DNA of 40,907 nt from Streptomyces sp. NRRL S-337 (lineage in GTDB: Bacteria > Actinomycetota > Actinomycetes > Streptomycetales > Streptomycetaceae). Below, piece after piece: positions 31,845-39,607 of the stretch (the stretch's first letter is position 1; every line of letters begins with the position of its first letter). The DNA lies in the NCBI RefSeq assembly GCF_000720175.1, contig NZ_JOIX01000065.1, positions 1 to 40,907 of the forward strand. The letters run 5' to 3'. Position numbers and translations under genes: made by a program. The notes beneath the pieces are model-generated. The model did not search any database, was not told where the DNA came from, and saw only the letters and a list, made by a program, of their open reading frames with translations.

Positions 31845-32483
31845 GTGCGGCTCGAAGCGATCACCTGGGAACGGCTCACCGACGCGCTCGCCGAGCGGAT
31901 CCTCACCACGGAGGCCGAGGACGGCAGCCCCTGGCGGAGAGTCGCCCTCGACGGAGCGCCCGCCGCCGCACCCGGGGAGCTGGCCGGGCGGCTCGCCGAG
32001 GCACTGCGGCTCCGCGGCCGGGCGGTGCACAAGGCCGGCGCCTTCGGCTTCCTGCGTCCCGCCTCGCTGCGGCTGGAATACGGCCGGGAGGACCCCGACG
32101 CCTACCACGACGAGTGGTTCGACCGGCAGGCGCTGTGGCGCGAGGTCTTCCAGCCGCTCGACCCGGGCGGCACCGGACGCGTCCTGGCGGACCTCTGGGA
32201 CCCGGTGGCCGACCGGGCCACCCGCAGCGCGTATGTGACGCTGCCGCCCGGCGGTGTCCTGCTGCTGCACGGTCCCCTCCTGCTCGGTCACTGGTTCCCC
32301 TTCGATCTCACCGTCCACCTCACGCTGTCGCCGGCCGCGCTCGCTCGCCGCACCCCGCAGCACGAGCACTGGACGCTGCCCGCCTTCGCGCGCTACGAGG
32401 CCGAGACCCGGCCCGAGGAGGCCGCGGACATCGTCGTACGGGCCGACGACCCGCGCCGGCCGGCCTGGAGCGGACCCGCCTGA
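31845..32483 (+). CDS. uridine-kinase-like protein lacking the P-loop
   Basis: About 212 residues. The family is recognisable from WRRVALDGAPAAAPGELAGRL, FLRPASLRLEYGREDPDAYHDEWFD, ADLWDPVADRATRSAYV, GVLLLHGPLLLGHWFPFDL and VRADDPRRPAW. The Walker A position reads DGAPAAAPGELAG, with no GKS/T, so ordinary ATP-dependent kinase activity is doubtful; this seems general for the Streptomyces group. GTG at 31845 is chosen because homologues start MRLEAITW and CACAAT ends 6 bases upstream, the leaderless spacing. ATG 31803 overlaps the previous stop (TGATG) and would add 14 residues and couple it to the Bell-like gene. Confidence 0.8.
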   Translation: MRLEAITWERLTDALAERILTTEAEDGSPWRRVALDGAPAAAPGELAGRLAEALRLRGRAVHKAGAFGFLRPASLRLEYGREDPDAYHDEWFDRQALWREVFQPLDPGGTGRVLADLWDPVADRATRSAYVTLPPGGVLLLHGPLLLGHWFPFDLTVHLTLSPAALARRTPQHEHWTLPAFARYEAETRPEEAADIVVRADDPRRPAWSGPA

Positions 32484-32510
32484 TCGGGGCCGCAGAACGG
32501 TCCGGCGGCC

Positions 32511-33941
32511 TCAGACGAGCTGCCGGATCTCGCCGCGCACGCGGTAGAACCCGCCCGCGGCCGCCGAGAGGTCGTCGACGACATACCGCGCCCCGGGCTG
32601 CCGTATGTGACGGGGGAACTGAACGTTCCAGGACGGCTCATAGCCCGCGGAGACCACATGGACCCGCAGCCGGCCGCCCTCCTGGACGCACTCCACCACG
32701 ACCCCCGAGGCGGCCGCGGAGGCCACCGTCCGCACCGTGGCCGACGGCGTGTACGTCGGCAGCGCGGCGGCCGACTTCACATCCCGGGCCACCGGCACCG
32801 TGCCCGCCCGGGCGGCGGCCACGGCCGCCTCGCTCGCGTCCACGCACACCAGCGATCCGTCGGTGGTGACCATGTAGAGCTTCTCGTCCAGATACTGCAT
32901 CGACAGCGCCGAGCCCCCGCCCGTGCCCAGCTTCCACAGGCGGGTGCCGTCGGCGGCGAAGCAGTACACCGAAGAGGCCGAGTCGCCGGCGAAGACGTAG
33001 CGGCCGCCCGGTGCCGTCGCGCAGGAGTAGACGACCGTGTCGCAGGCGTAGGTCGCCTCCAGCGCCCCGGAGTCCTTCGCCAGCCGCTGGACCACCCGCC
33101 GGTCGGTACCGGCGTACACCGAGTCGTCCTCCTGCCAGCCGAACAGCACCGCGCCCTGGGTCGGCGTGTGCCACAACTCGCCGCTGCCGTCGGTGGAATA
33201 GGCCGTCACGCCGCGGCGGTGGCCGTGGTAGACGGCGCGCTCGTCCCGCCGCACCATCCAGGCGTGGTCGCCGGTGCTGCGCCGCGACCACTGGTACTCG
33301 TCCTCGTGGTCGATGACCGTCAGACCGCCGTTGCGGTCCGCGACGTTGAGGATCCCCTCGCGGATGTCCAGCCAGAAGATGTCGACGTCGGGGGCGATGT
33401 CGTAGGCGGCGAACGGGAGCTTCGAGGAGAGGTCGTAGACCGTGCCGTCGTCACAGCCGGCGTAGATCCAGAAGTCGTCCGCCACCAGGCACTTGACGCC
33501 GGCCGGCAGCCGGTAGTGCGCCAGCACCTCGCCGTCGTGGCCGAGGGCGTGCACATCGCCGTTCTGGTTGGCGACCCAAGCGCGGTCCTCGTCGATGTGG
33601 ATGCCGAACGCCGCGGCGCCCGTGCGGAACCGCCACAGCACCGGCGCGACCGCGCGGGCCGTCGACGGCGCCGAGGACACCTGACGGCGCGTCACCGGGC
33701 GTGCGGTGCGCTGCCCCTGGACGGCCGGGGCGTAGCCCTTACGGACCTTCTCGCCGATCTTCTTCGCCGCCGCGGCCTGCGCCTTGTCCCGCGTCGGGAA
33801 CGTCGAGGTCTGCTGCTGGCCGGCCGCGCCGATCCGGCCGTAGCGCACCGAGACGACCGTGTCCCGCACCGTCACCTCGTAGAACTTGTGGGCGCCGCCG
33901 CCCTCTTGGGACAGTTCCAGATACGTCGTGGTCTCGGACAT
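32511..33941 (-). CDS. WGR-domain / beta-propeller protein
   Basis: 476 residues. An N-terminal WGR domain (about 1-70) contains TYLELSQEGGGAHKFYEV and VRYGRIGAAGQQQTSTFPT, the WGR signature read as YGR. A basic linker (RKGYAPAV...RPVTRRQVS, about 68-92) follows. The rest is a PQQ/WD-like beta-propeller: repeats such as VANQNGDVHALGHDGEVLAHYRL, IYAGCDDGTVYDLSS, VFAGDSASSVYCFAADGTRLWKL and MVTTDGSLVCVDAS. WGR domains bind DNA ends and the catalytic domain in PARP-type damage sensors; no catalytic domain exists here. ATG at 33941 follows GGAGGGGGAG; the leader is about 43 bases from an exact damage-type promoter. A role in damage sensing is inference. Confidence 0.9.
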   Translation of the reverse strand: MSETTTYLELSQEGGGAHKFYEVTVRDTVVSVRYGRIGAAGQQQTSTFPTRDKAQAAAAKKIGEKVRKGYAPAVQGQRTARPVTRRQVSSAPSTARAVAPVLWRFRTGAAAFGIHIDEDRAWVANQNGDVHALGHDGEVLAHYRLPAGVKCLVADDFWIYAGCDDGTVYDLSSKLPFAAYDIAPDVDIFWLDIREGILNVADRNGGLTVIDHEDEYQWSRRSTGDHAWMVRRDERAVYHGHRRGVTAYSTDGSGELWHTPTQGAVLFGWQEDDSVYAGTDRRVVQRLAKDSGALEATYACDTVVYSCATAPGGRYVFAGDSASSVYCFAADGTRLWKLGTGGGSALSMQYLDEKLYMVTTDGSLVCVDASEAAVAAARAGTVPVARDVKSAAALPTYTPSATVRTVASAAASGVVVECVQEGGRLRVHVVSAGYEPSWNVQFPRHIRQPGARYVVDDLSAAAGGFYRVRGEIRQLV

Positions 33942-33990
33942 GGTGCTCCCCCTCCCGGGCGGCCCCGACGGCCGTCCCCCGCTGTGAAAA

Positions 33991-34013
33991 ACCGTACGGC
34001 CGACCACTGACAA
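33991..34013 (-). promoter_or_regulatory. exact RecA_NDp promoter of the WGR gene
   Basis: On the minus strand TTGTCAGTG (34013 to 34005), 8 bases, TACGGT (33996 to 33991): a full match to TTGTCRGTG-N8-TAnnnT. Its -10 is identical to that of uvrB. Start of transcription would be near 33984. Confidence 0.8.
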
Positions 34014-34066
34014 CGGGCCGTGGAGCGCGGCTCGGGGCCGCTGAACGCCCTGCTCAGGGCGGCGGT

Positions 34067-34072
34067 TAGCGT
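34067..34072 (+). promoter_or_regulatory. -10 element of PemK/MazF-like gene, leaderless type
   Basis: TAGCGT ends 6 bases before GTG at 34079, the same hexamer and spacing as for coaE. No ribosome site is present. The damage-type 9-mer is not found at the expected place (6 of 9 at best, spacing off). Confidence 0.45.
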
Positions 34073-34078
34073 GGGGGC

Positions 34079-34549
34079 GTGACCTCTTCCTTCACCGCAT
34101 CAGACCCCTCCGGCGCGGCCGACGCGCTGCCCGGCAGCCAGGGACCCACCGCAACCATGGAAGCCCGCCCGGGCTCCGTCGGCACCGTCAGGATGACCTA
34201 CGCGCCCGACCCGGACGGCGACCCGGACCCGGGCGAGATCGTCTGGACCTGGGTGCCCTACGAGGAGAACGACGGCCGGGGCAAGGACCGGCCGGTACTG
34301 GTCGTCGCCCGGGAGACCGGCGGCACGCTGCTGGCGGTCCAGCTGTCCAGCAAGCGGCACAGCGGCGACCGGGAGTGGGTGGCCATAGGCGCAGGACCCT
34401 GGGACCGAGCGGGCCGCGACTCCTGGGTGGCGCTCGACCGGGTCCTGCGGGTGCACCCCGAGGGCATGCGGCGCGAGGCGTGCGCCCTGGACCGGGGCCG
34501 CTTCAACCTCGTCGCCAACCGGCTGCGGGAGTTCCACGGCTGGCGCTGA
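34079..34549 (+). CDS. PemK/MazF-family toxin-like protein, no antitoxin gene
   Basis: 156 residues. The first 30 are Ser/Pro/Ala rich and likely disordered. A MazF/PemK-like SH3 barrel follows: PGEIVWTWVPYEENDGRGKDRPVLVV, then TLLAVQLSSKRHSGDREWVAIG, DSWVALDRVLRVHP and LDRGRFNLVANRLREFHGW. The R-P-V-L-V and S-S-K-R/D segments sit where MazF has its RNA-cleaving residues. MazF/PemK enzymes cut mRNA, but here no small antitoxin ORF is adjacent, and long-lineage Streptomyces copies may not be toxins. GTG at 34079 begins 6 bases after a -10 element. Confidence 0.8.
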   Translation: MTSSFTASDPSGAADALPGSQGPTATMEARPGSVGTVRMTYAPDPDGDPDPGEIVWTWVPYEENDGRGKDRPVLVVARETGGTLLAVQLSSKRHSGDREWVAIGAGPWDRAGRDSWVALDRVLRVHPEGMRREACALDRGRFNLVANRLREFHGWR

Positions 34550-34550
34550 A

Positions 34551-34567
34551 CGCCCGGGGCCCGGGCG
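34551..34567. terminator. palindrome between convergent genes
   Basis: CGCCCGGG-G-CCCGGGCG lies in the 21-base convergent gap between the PemK-like and DUF1697 genes; the centre would open to a short loop. Probably a shared two-way terminator. Confidence 0.45.
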
Positions 34568-34570
34568 GCG

Positions 34571-35113
34571 TCAGGCGTCCGCCAGCGCCAGGAGCTTGGT
34601 GACGGTGTTCCAGTTACGGGCGGTGGCCGTCACCCCGAGCGGGATGCGGCTCACCAGCGCGGCGAGCTTGGAGCGGCCGATGCCGTCCGGGCAGCACAGA
34701 TACAGTTCGCGTCCGGCCAGCCGGAACCGGTCGGGCGCGAACGCCGCCTGGTCGATCGCCTCCAGGCGCGAGGTGTCGGCCGGCACCTCCGACAGGAACG
34801 TCAGGTGCAGGCTCTTGGGCTCCGCCTCGGCCTCGGGAAACGGATTCGCGGCGACGGCGGCGGCCAGCTCGTCGCGGGTGCGCACGACCACCGGCACCGT
34901 GAGGCCGAGGTCGGCGGCGATCCGGTCCTCGATCCTCCGGGCCGTCTCGCCGGGCGGGGTGCCCGGATCGGCGAAGACGAGGTTGCCGGTCTGCAGCAGC
35001 ACCGTGACGTCCTTCAGGCCCAGTGACTCCGCCAGCTCCCGCTGCTGGGCCTTGGGGAAGGAGTTGTGGCCTCCGACGTTGATGCCGCGGAGCAGGGCGA
35101 TCTGACGGGACAT
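34571..35113 (-). CDS. DUF1697 family protein
   Basis: 180 residues, full length for the family. It starts MSRQIALLRGINVGGHNSFP, the diagnostic DUF1697 opening, followed by ESLGLKDVTVLLQTGNLVF, VPVVVRTRDELAAAVAANPF, KSLHLTFLSEVP and the ending TARNWNTVTKLLAL. The fold is a ferredoxin-like pair with no known enzyme activity; function unknown. ATG at 35113 has GAAGGG seven bases upstream. It lies 78 bases downstream of ogt on the same strand, so the damage promoter of ogt could extend to it. Confidence 0.92.
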   Translation of the reverse strand: MSRQIALLRGINVGGHNSFPKAQQRELAESLGLKDVTVLLQTGNLVFADPGTPPGETARRIEDRIAADLGLTVPVVVRTRDELAAAVAANPFPEAEAEPKSLHLTFLSEVPADTSRLEAIDQAAFAPDRFRLAGRELYLCCPDGIGRSKLAALVSRIPLGVTATARNWNTVTKLLALADA

Positions 35114-35191
35114 GGCACTGCCCTTCGGGGAGCCGGCCTCGGTGAGGACGGACGACGGACGGAACCGGGAGCCGGAACCGGAGGGACGGGA

Positions 35192-35791
35192 TCAGAAGAG
35201 CGGCGCGGGCAGCACGCCTTCGAGCGCGAGCAGCTGCCGTTTGGTCTCCAGGCCGCCGCCGAAGCCGCCGATCCCGCCGTCACTGGCGACGACACGATGG
35301 CAGGGCACGACGACCGGCAGCGGATTGGACCCCATGGCCGCACCCACCGCGCGGGCGGCCCCCGGCTCCCCGACCCGGTCGGCGAGGTCCTGATAGCCGA
35401 CCACGTCGCCGTAGCGGACACCGGAGGCCAGGGCCTGCAGGACCCGGGCGTGGAAACCGGACGACAGCGACCAGTCCAGGGGGACGGTGAAGGTCCGCAG
35501 CTCCCCGGCGAAATAGGCGGTGAGCTCGGCCGCGGCCGTCGTCAGATGGGGTATCTCCGCGAGCGGCGGCCCGCCGAAGAACTGCTCCAGCCGGGTCAGC
35601 GCCCGGCGGGCCGTCCGCTCGTCGGCATGGAAGGCGACCTGCACCAGACCGTCCCGCGTCGCGGCGAGCAGCAGCGGACCGATGGGGGTGGCAAGGCGGG
35701 TCCACGCCCAGTCGCGCCGCGCGGCGGACCCGGTCTTCGGCGGCGCGTCCGCCCGGGCCGCCGGCCCCGGAACCTGCTCGGAATTCGTCAC
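35192..35791 (-). CDS. ogt: methylated-DNA-protein cysteine methyltransferase
   Basis: 199 residues. It removes alkyl groups from O6-alkylguanine by suicide transfer to a Cys. The active site VVPCHRVV has C164. The upstream GDVVGYQDLADRVGEPGAARAVG is the DNA-binding helix-turn-helix with the Arg finger, and GGFGGGLETKRQLLALEG ends the domain. The N-terminal ribonuclease-H-like domain starts about residue 28. There is no Ada regulatory domain. GTG at 35791 is 6 bases after the -10 of an exact damage promoter and lacks a ribosome site, so the mRNA is probably leaderless. The first 25 residues (Pro/Ala rich) look disordered, but this start fits the promoter. Confidence 0.93.
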   Translation of the reverse strand: MTNSEQVPGPAARADAPPKTGSAARRDWAWTRLATPIGPLLLAATRDGLVQVAFHADERTARRALTRLEQFFGGPPLAEIPHLTTAAAELTAYFAGELRTFTVPLDWSLSSGFHARVLQALASGVRYGDVVGYQDLADRVGEPGAARAVGAAMGSNPLPVVVPCHRVVASDGGIGGFGGGLETKRQLLALEGVLPAPLF

Positions 35792-35797
35792 CTGATC

Positions 35798-35820
35798 AGG
35801 GTAGGACGCCCCACTGACAA
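35798..35820 (-). promoter_or_regulatory. exact RecA_NDp promoter of ogt
   Basis: On the minus strand TTGTCAGTG (35820 to 35812), 8 bases, TACCCT (35803 to 35798), 6 bases, then GTG at 35791. A full match to the consensus in the 90-base gap after the phosphodiesterase gene. Confidence 0.8.
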
Positions 35821-35881
35821 CGCGGCGGGAAACGGCCCCGCGACGGCCTCCCGCCGGGCCGTTCCCGCAGGTCCGCGGCGC

Positions 35882-36772
35882 TCAGCCGGAGTGGTCGGGG
35901 CCCTCCACGGCCTCCCGCACCACGTCCGGCTTGTTCGTGATGATGCCGTCGACGCCCAGACCGGCGACCTTCACCGCGGTGGCCGCGTCGTCGACGGTCC
36001 AGGTGTACAGGTCCAGCGCCCGCCGGTGCGGCCCACGAAGCCCGTGCACGGCGGCGATGTACTCCGGGGTGACCGCCGTGTGGACCGGATTGATCTGGTC
36101 GCAGTACTTCGCGTACTTCGGCAGGTCGGCCAGCGACGGGTTCCCGAGGAAGCCGGTCCTGATGTCGGGGCGGAGGGTGTGCACGGTCTTGATGGCGTCG
36201 GCGTTGAAGCTCTGGATGATCAGCCGGTGCCGGACGTGGTCCCTGTCCAGCCAGCCGGCCCGGCGCAGCTCCCTGAGGGTCTGCAGCTCGATGCCCGGAT
36301 AGAGCTCCGGGGACTTCAGCTCCATCAGCAGGCTCTGGTCGTTCTCCTCGACCTCGTCCATGTAGTCCTCGAGGGTCGGCACCCGCTCGCCCTCGAACTT
36401 CGGTCCGAACCAGCTGCCCGCGTCCAGCTTCTCGATCTCCTTGAGGGTGAAGTCCGAGACGTTCCAGGGGGAGCGCTCGGGGAAGACCTTCTTGACGTTG
36501 GTGGTCCGTGCGAGCGAGTTGTCATGGAGGATGACCAGCTCACCGTCCTTGGTGCGCTGGACGTCGTTCTCGACCCATTCGAAGCCGAGCCGGGCGGCTT
36601 CGTCGATGGAGGCCAGGGTGTTCTCGGGGGCGTACGACGAGGCGCCGCGGTGGGCGACCGTCACCGGGGCGTTCCGGTGGGGTGCGGCCGTGGCGGCGGC
36701 AGGGGAGAGGACGAGCGCGGACAGACCCATGAGCGCACCGGCGACGACGGTGGCGACGGGGCGAATACGCAT
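35882..36772 (-). CDS. secreted glycerophosphodiester phosphodiesterase
   Basis: 296 residues. A signal peptide (about 1-30: MRIRPVATVVAGALMGLSAL, cleavage after PAAATAA-like) is followed by the GDPD barrel. VAHRGASSYAPENT (motif HRG and E-N-T) and VENDVQRTKDGELVILHDNSLART hold the metal and catalytic residues (E, D, H). LLMELKSP, IIQSFNADAI and YTWTVDDAATAVKVAGLGVDGIITNKPD complete the fold. It hydrolyses glycerophosphodiesters to glycerol 3-phosphate and alcohol outside the cell. ATG at 36772 follows GAGGAG; the frame upstream is not coding. Streptomyces homologues are often under phosphate control, but I see no clear PHO box. Confidence 0.93.
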   Translation of the reverse strand: MRIRPVATVVAGALMGLSALVLSPAAATAAPHRNAPVTVAHRGASSYAPENTLASIDEAARLGFEWVENDVQRTKDGELVILHDNSLARTTNVKKVFPERSPWNVSDFTLKEIEKLDAGSWFGPKFEGERVPTLEDYMDEVEENDQSLLMELKSPELYPGIELQTLRELRRAGWLDRDHVRHRLIIQSFNADAIKTVHTLRPDIRTGFLGNPSLADLPKYAKYCDQINPVHTAVTPEYIAAVHGLRGPHRRALDLYTWTVDDAATAVKVAGLGVDGIITNKPDVVREAVEGPDHSG

Positions 36773-37278
36773 ACGGACTCCTCGTGACGTCGTTGAGGTG
36801 AGCTGACGAGAACGGACGGGAACCGGAGGGACGGAGAGAGGCTCGCAGCCGGGCCGTAGCGGGAGGCGGTCGTGTGGTGGCCGGGCGCTGAACGAGACGT
36901 GACCGGTGTGCCGTGTGGAGCGTCGCGCAATTGCAGGATGCCCGGATCTGTCATGCAACAGACGTACGCTTCCGCCGCCGTCCAACTTGCCGGAGCCGGG
37001 GCGTCCGCGCATCTTGGCCGATGATGCGTCACCCGTCGCGCTTCTGACCGGTTTTGGTCATACGGACAGAAAAGCGGGCCGCGAGGACCGCCCCGCGCGG
37101 GGGCTCGGGCGATCATGGAGCCGGCGCCGTCGGGCCGGCGGACGGCGATCAGCGGGGCGCGGCGCGCCGGCGGCCCCACCGCGTCCCGCCGGCGGCGCCC
37201 GCACCCCGCCGCGCCGGCAGCACCGCCGGCCCGCCGGGCCCGCTCCGAAATCGCAGGTCGGAGCAATTGCCACGTCGA
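36773..37278. other. intergenic region, phosphodiesterase / uvrB
   Basis: About 506 bases before the uvrB promoter with no convincing gene; frames that are open lack start signals. It must hold the phosphodiesterase promoter. TGACC-N6-GGTCA (37045-37060) is a short inverted repeat. The palindrome GCAATTGC occurs twice (36926-36933 or so, and 37263-37270), unusual at this base composition but possibly chance. Confidence 0.35.
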
Positions 37279-37301
37279 TTGTCAGTGGCGGGTCGTACGG
37301 T
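37279..37301 (+). promoter_or_regulatory. exact RecA_NDp promoter of uvrB
   Basis: TTGTCAGTG (37279-37287), 8 bases, TACGGT (37296-37301), 7 bases, then ATG at 37309. A full consensus match in front of a classic damage-repair gene. Confidence 0.85.
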
Positions 37302-37308
37302 GGATCCC

Positions 37309-39441
37309 ATGCGGCCCGTATCAAAGATCGAACGCACGGTGGCACCTTTCGAGGTCGTCAGCCCGTACCAGCCCAGTGGTGACCAGCCGGCGGCCATCGC
37401 CGAGCTGGAGCAGCGCATCCGCGGGGGTGAGAAGGACGTCGTCCTGCTGGGCGCGACCGGTACCGGCAAGTCGGCGACCACCGCGTGGATGATCGAGAAG
37501 CTGCAGCGCCCGACCCTCGTGATGGCGCCCAACAAGACCCTCGCGGCCCAGCTCGCCAACGAGTTCCGCGAGCTGCTGCCGAACAACGCCGTCGAGTACT
37601 TCGTCTCCTACTACGACTACTACCAGCCCGAGGCGTACGTCCCGCAGTCCGATACGTACATCGAGAAGGACTCCTCCATCAACGAGGAGGTCGAACGGCT
37701 GCGCCACTCCGCCACGAACTCCCTGCTCACCCGGCGTGACGTCGTCGTGGTCGCCTCGGTGTCCTGCATCTACGGCCTGGGCACACCCCAGGAGTACGTC
37801 GACCGGATGGTGCCGCTCAAGGTCGGCGACGAGATCGACCGCGACCAGCTGTTGCGGCGCTTCGTCGAGATCCAGTACAGCCGCAACGACCTGGCCTTCA
37901 CCCGCGGCACGTTCCGGGTGCGCGGCGACACCATCGAGATCTTTCCGGTCTACGAGGAGCTGGCCGTCCGGATCGAGATGTTCGGCGACGAGATCGAGGC
38001 GCTCTCCACCCTCCACCCGCTCACCGGCGAGGTGATCAGCGACGACCAGCAGCTGTACATCTTCCCCGCCAGCCACTACATCGCCGGTCCCGAGCGCATG
38101 GAGCGGGCCATCGCCGGCATCGAGGCCGAGCTGGCCGACCGGCTCAGCACCCTGGAGAAGCAGGGCAAGCTGCTGGAGGCCCAGCGGCTGCGGATGCGCA
38201 CGACGTACGACATCGAGATGATGCGCCAGATCGGCTCCTGTTCCGGCATCGAGAACTACTCCATGCACATGGACGGCCGTGAGCCCGGCTCGGCGCCCAA
38301 CACCCTCATCGACTACTTCCCGGAGGACTTCCTCCTGGTCATCGACGAGTCGCACGTCACCGTCCCGCAGATCGGCGCCATGTACGAGGGCGACGCCTCC
38401 CGCAAGCGCACCCTCGTCGACCACGGCTTCCGGCTGCCGTCCGCGCTGGACAACCGGCCGCTGAAGTGGGAGGAGTTCCTGGACCGCATCGGGCAGACCG
38501 TCTACCTGTCCGCGACCCCCGGACCGTACGAGCTGGCCCGGAGCGACGGCTTCGTGGAGCAGATCATCCGCCCCACCGGCCTGGTCGACCCGGAGGTCGT
38601 GGTCAAGCCCACCGACGGGCAGATCGACGACCTGGTGCACGAGATCCGCACCCGCACCGAGAAGAACGAGCGCGTCCTGGTCACCACGCTCACCAAGAAG
38701 ATGGCCGAGGACCTCGCCGACTACTTCCTGGAACTCGGCATCCAGGTCCGCTACCTGCACAGCGACGTCGACACCCTGCGGCGCGTCGAGCTGCTCCGCG
38801 AGCTGCGCTCCGGGGAGTACGACGTCCTGGTCGGCATCAACCTGCTGCGGGAGGGCCTCGACCTGCCCGAGGTGTCCCTGGTGGCCATCCTGGACGCCGA
38901 CAAGGAAGGCTTCCTGCGCTCCGGGACCTCGCTGATCCAGACCATCGGCCGCGCCGCGCGCAACGTCTCCGGTCAGGTGCACATGTACGCCGACAAGGTC
39001 ACCCCGGCGATGGAGAAGGCCATCGACGAGACCAACCGCCGCCGGGAGAAGCAGCTGGCGTACAACAAGGAGCACGGCATCGACCCGCAGCCGCTCCGCA
39101 AGAAGATCGGTGACATCGTCGCCACCATCGCCCGCGAGGAGATCGACACCCGGGAGCTGCTGGGCAGCGGCTACCGCAAGGCGGGCGACGCCAAGGACAC
39201 CAAGGGAAAGGCGCCGGTCCCGGCGCTCGGCGCCAAGGCGACGAAGGGCAAGGGCGCCAAGGCGGAGGCCCCGCTGACGGACCGTCCGGCGGCCGAACTC
39301 GCCGAGCTCATCGAGGAGATGACGGAGCGGATGCGGGCCGCCGCGGCCGAGCTGCAGTTCGAGATCGCCGCCCGACTGCGCGACGAGGTCGGCGAGCTCA
39401 AGAAGGAGCTGCGGCAGATGAGGGAGGCCGGCGTGAAGTAG
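37309..39441 (+). CDS. uvrB: excinuclease ABC subunit B
   Basis: 710 residues. Damage-verifying helicase-like subunit of nucleotide excision repair, acting with UvrA and UvrC. Walker A GATGTGKS (about 48-55), the beta-hairpin [24 protein letters not shown] (motif II), [39 protein letters not shown] and QTIGRAARN are all visible. A Lys/Ala-rich insert (about 623-655, [20 protein letters not shown]) precedes the UVR motif ([19 protein letters not shown]...). ATG at 37309 is 7 bases after the -10, so probably leaderless; earlier in-frame codons are upstream of the promoter. Confidence 0.98.
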   Translation: MRPVSKIERTVAPFEVVSPYQPSGDQPAAIAELEQRIRGGEKDVVLLGATGTGKSATTAWMIEKLQRPTLVMAPNKTLAAQLANEFRELLPNNAVEYFVSYYDYYQPEAYVPQSDTYIEKDSSINEEVERLRHSATNSLLTRRDVVVVASVSCIYGLGTPQEYVDRMVPLKVGDEIDRDQLLRRFVEIQYSRNDLAFTRGTFRVRGDTIEIFPVYEELAVRIEMFGDEIEALSTLHPLTGEVISDDQQLYIFPASHYIAGPERMERAIAGIEAELADRLSTLEKQGKLLEAQRLRMRTTYDIEMMRQIGSCSGIENYSMHMDGREPGSAPNTLIDYFPEDFLLVIDESHVTVPQIGAMYEGDASRKRTLVDHGFRLPSALDNRPLKWEEFLDRIGQTVYLSATPGPYELARSDGFVEQIIRPTGLVDPEVVVKPTDGQIDDLVHEIRTRTEKNERVLVTTLTKKMAEDLADYFLELGIQVRYLHSDVDTLRRVELLRELRSGEYDVLVGINLLREGLDLPEVSLVAILDADKEGFLRSGTSLIQTIGRAARNVSGQVHMYADKVTPAMEKAIDETNRRREKQLAYNKEHGIDPQPLRKKIGDIVATIAREEIDTRELLGSGYRKAGDAKDTKGKAPVPALGAKATKGKGAKAEAPLTDRPAAELAELIEEMTERMRAAAAELQFEIAARLRDEVGELKKELRQMREAGVK

Positions 39442-39465
39442 TGGGGGCCGGGCGGGTGGCGCACT

Positions 39466-39496
39466 CACCAGGACGGGTGGCGCGCCCGCCCTGGTG
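39466..39496 (+). terminator. first hairpin after uvrB
   Basis: CACCAGG-A-CGGG with CCCG-C-CCTGGTG, an 11-bp stem with one mismatch and a 7-base loop, 25 bases after the uvrB stop. Confidence 0.5.
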
Positions 39497-39515
39497 TTGC
39501 AGAAACGCCACAAAC

Positions 39516-39541
39516 ACGGGCCCGCGACGCCCCGGGCCCGT
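39516..39541 (+). terminator. second hairpin after uvrB
   Basis: ACGGGCCCG with CGGGCCCGT, 9 bp, 8-base loop, 20 bases after the first hairpin. Together they look like a double terminator before the TerD gene. Confidence 0.55.
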
Positions 39542-39607
39542 CGTCGTGCGTAGGGTCGAAGCTGCCGCCGGAGACGTGGGCGGGACGGTACAGAGAGGGG
39601 ACGGCGC

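Noticed and set aside
28539..32369. Upstream extension of the FAD oxidoreductase frame (1803 codons in all)
   Set aside because: It is antisense to the oxidoreductase, IclR, Bell-like and kinase-like genes; the real start is ATG 28538.
36790..36830. PHO-box-like repeats before the phosphodiesterase gene
   Set aside because: Similar units recur every 10 bases, not the 11 of PHO boxes, and conserved TTCA positions are weak.
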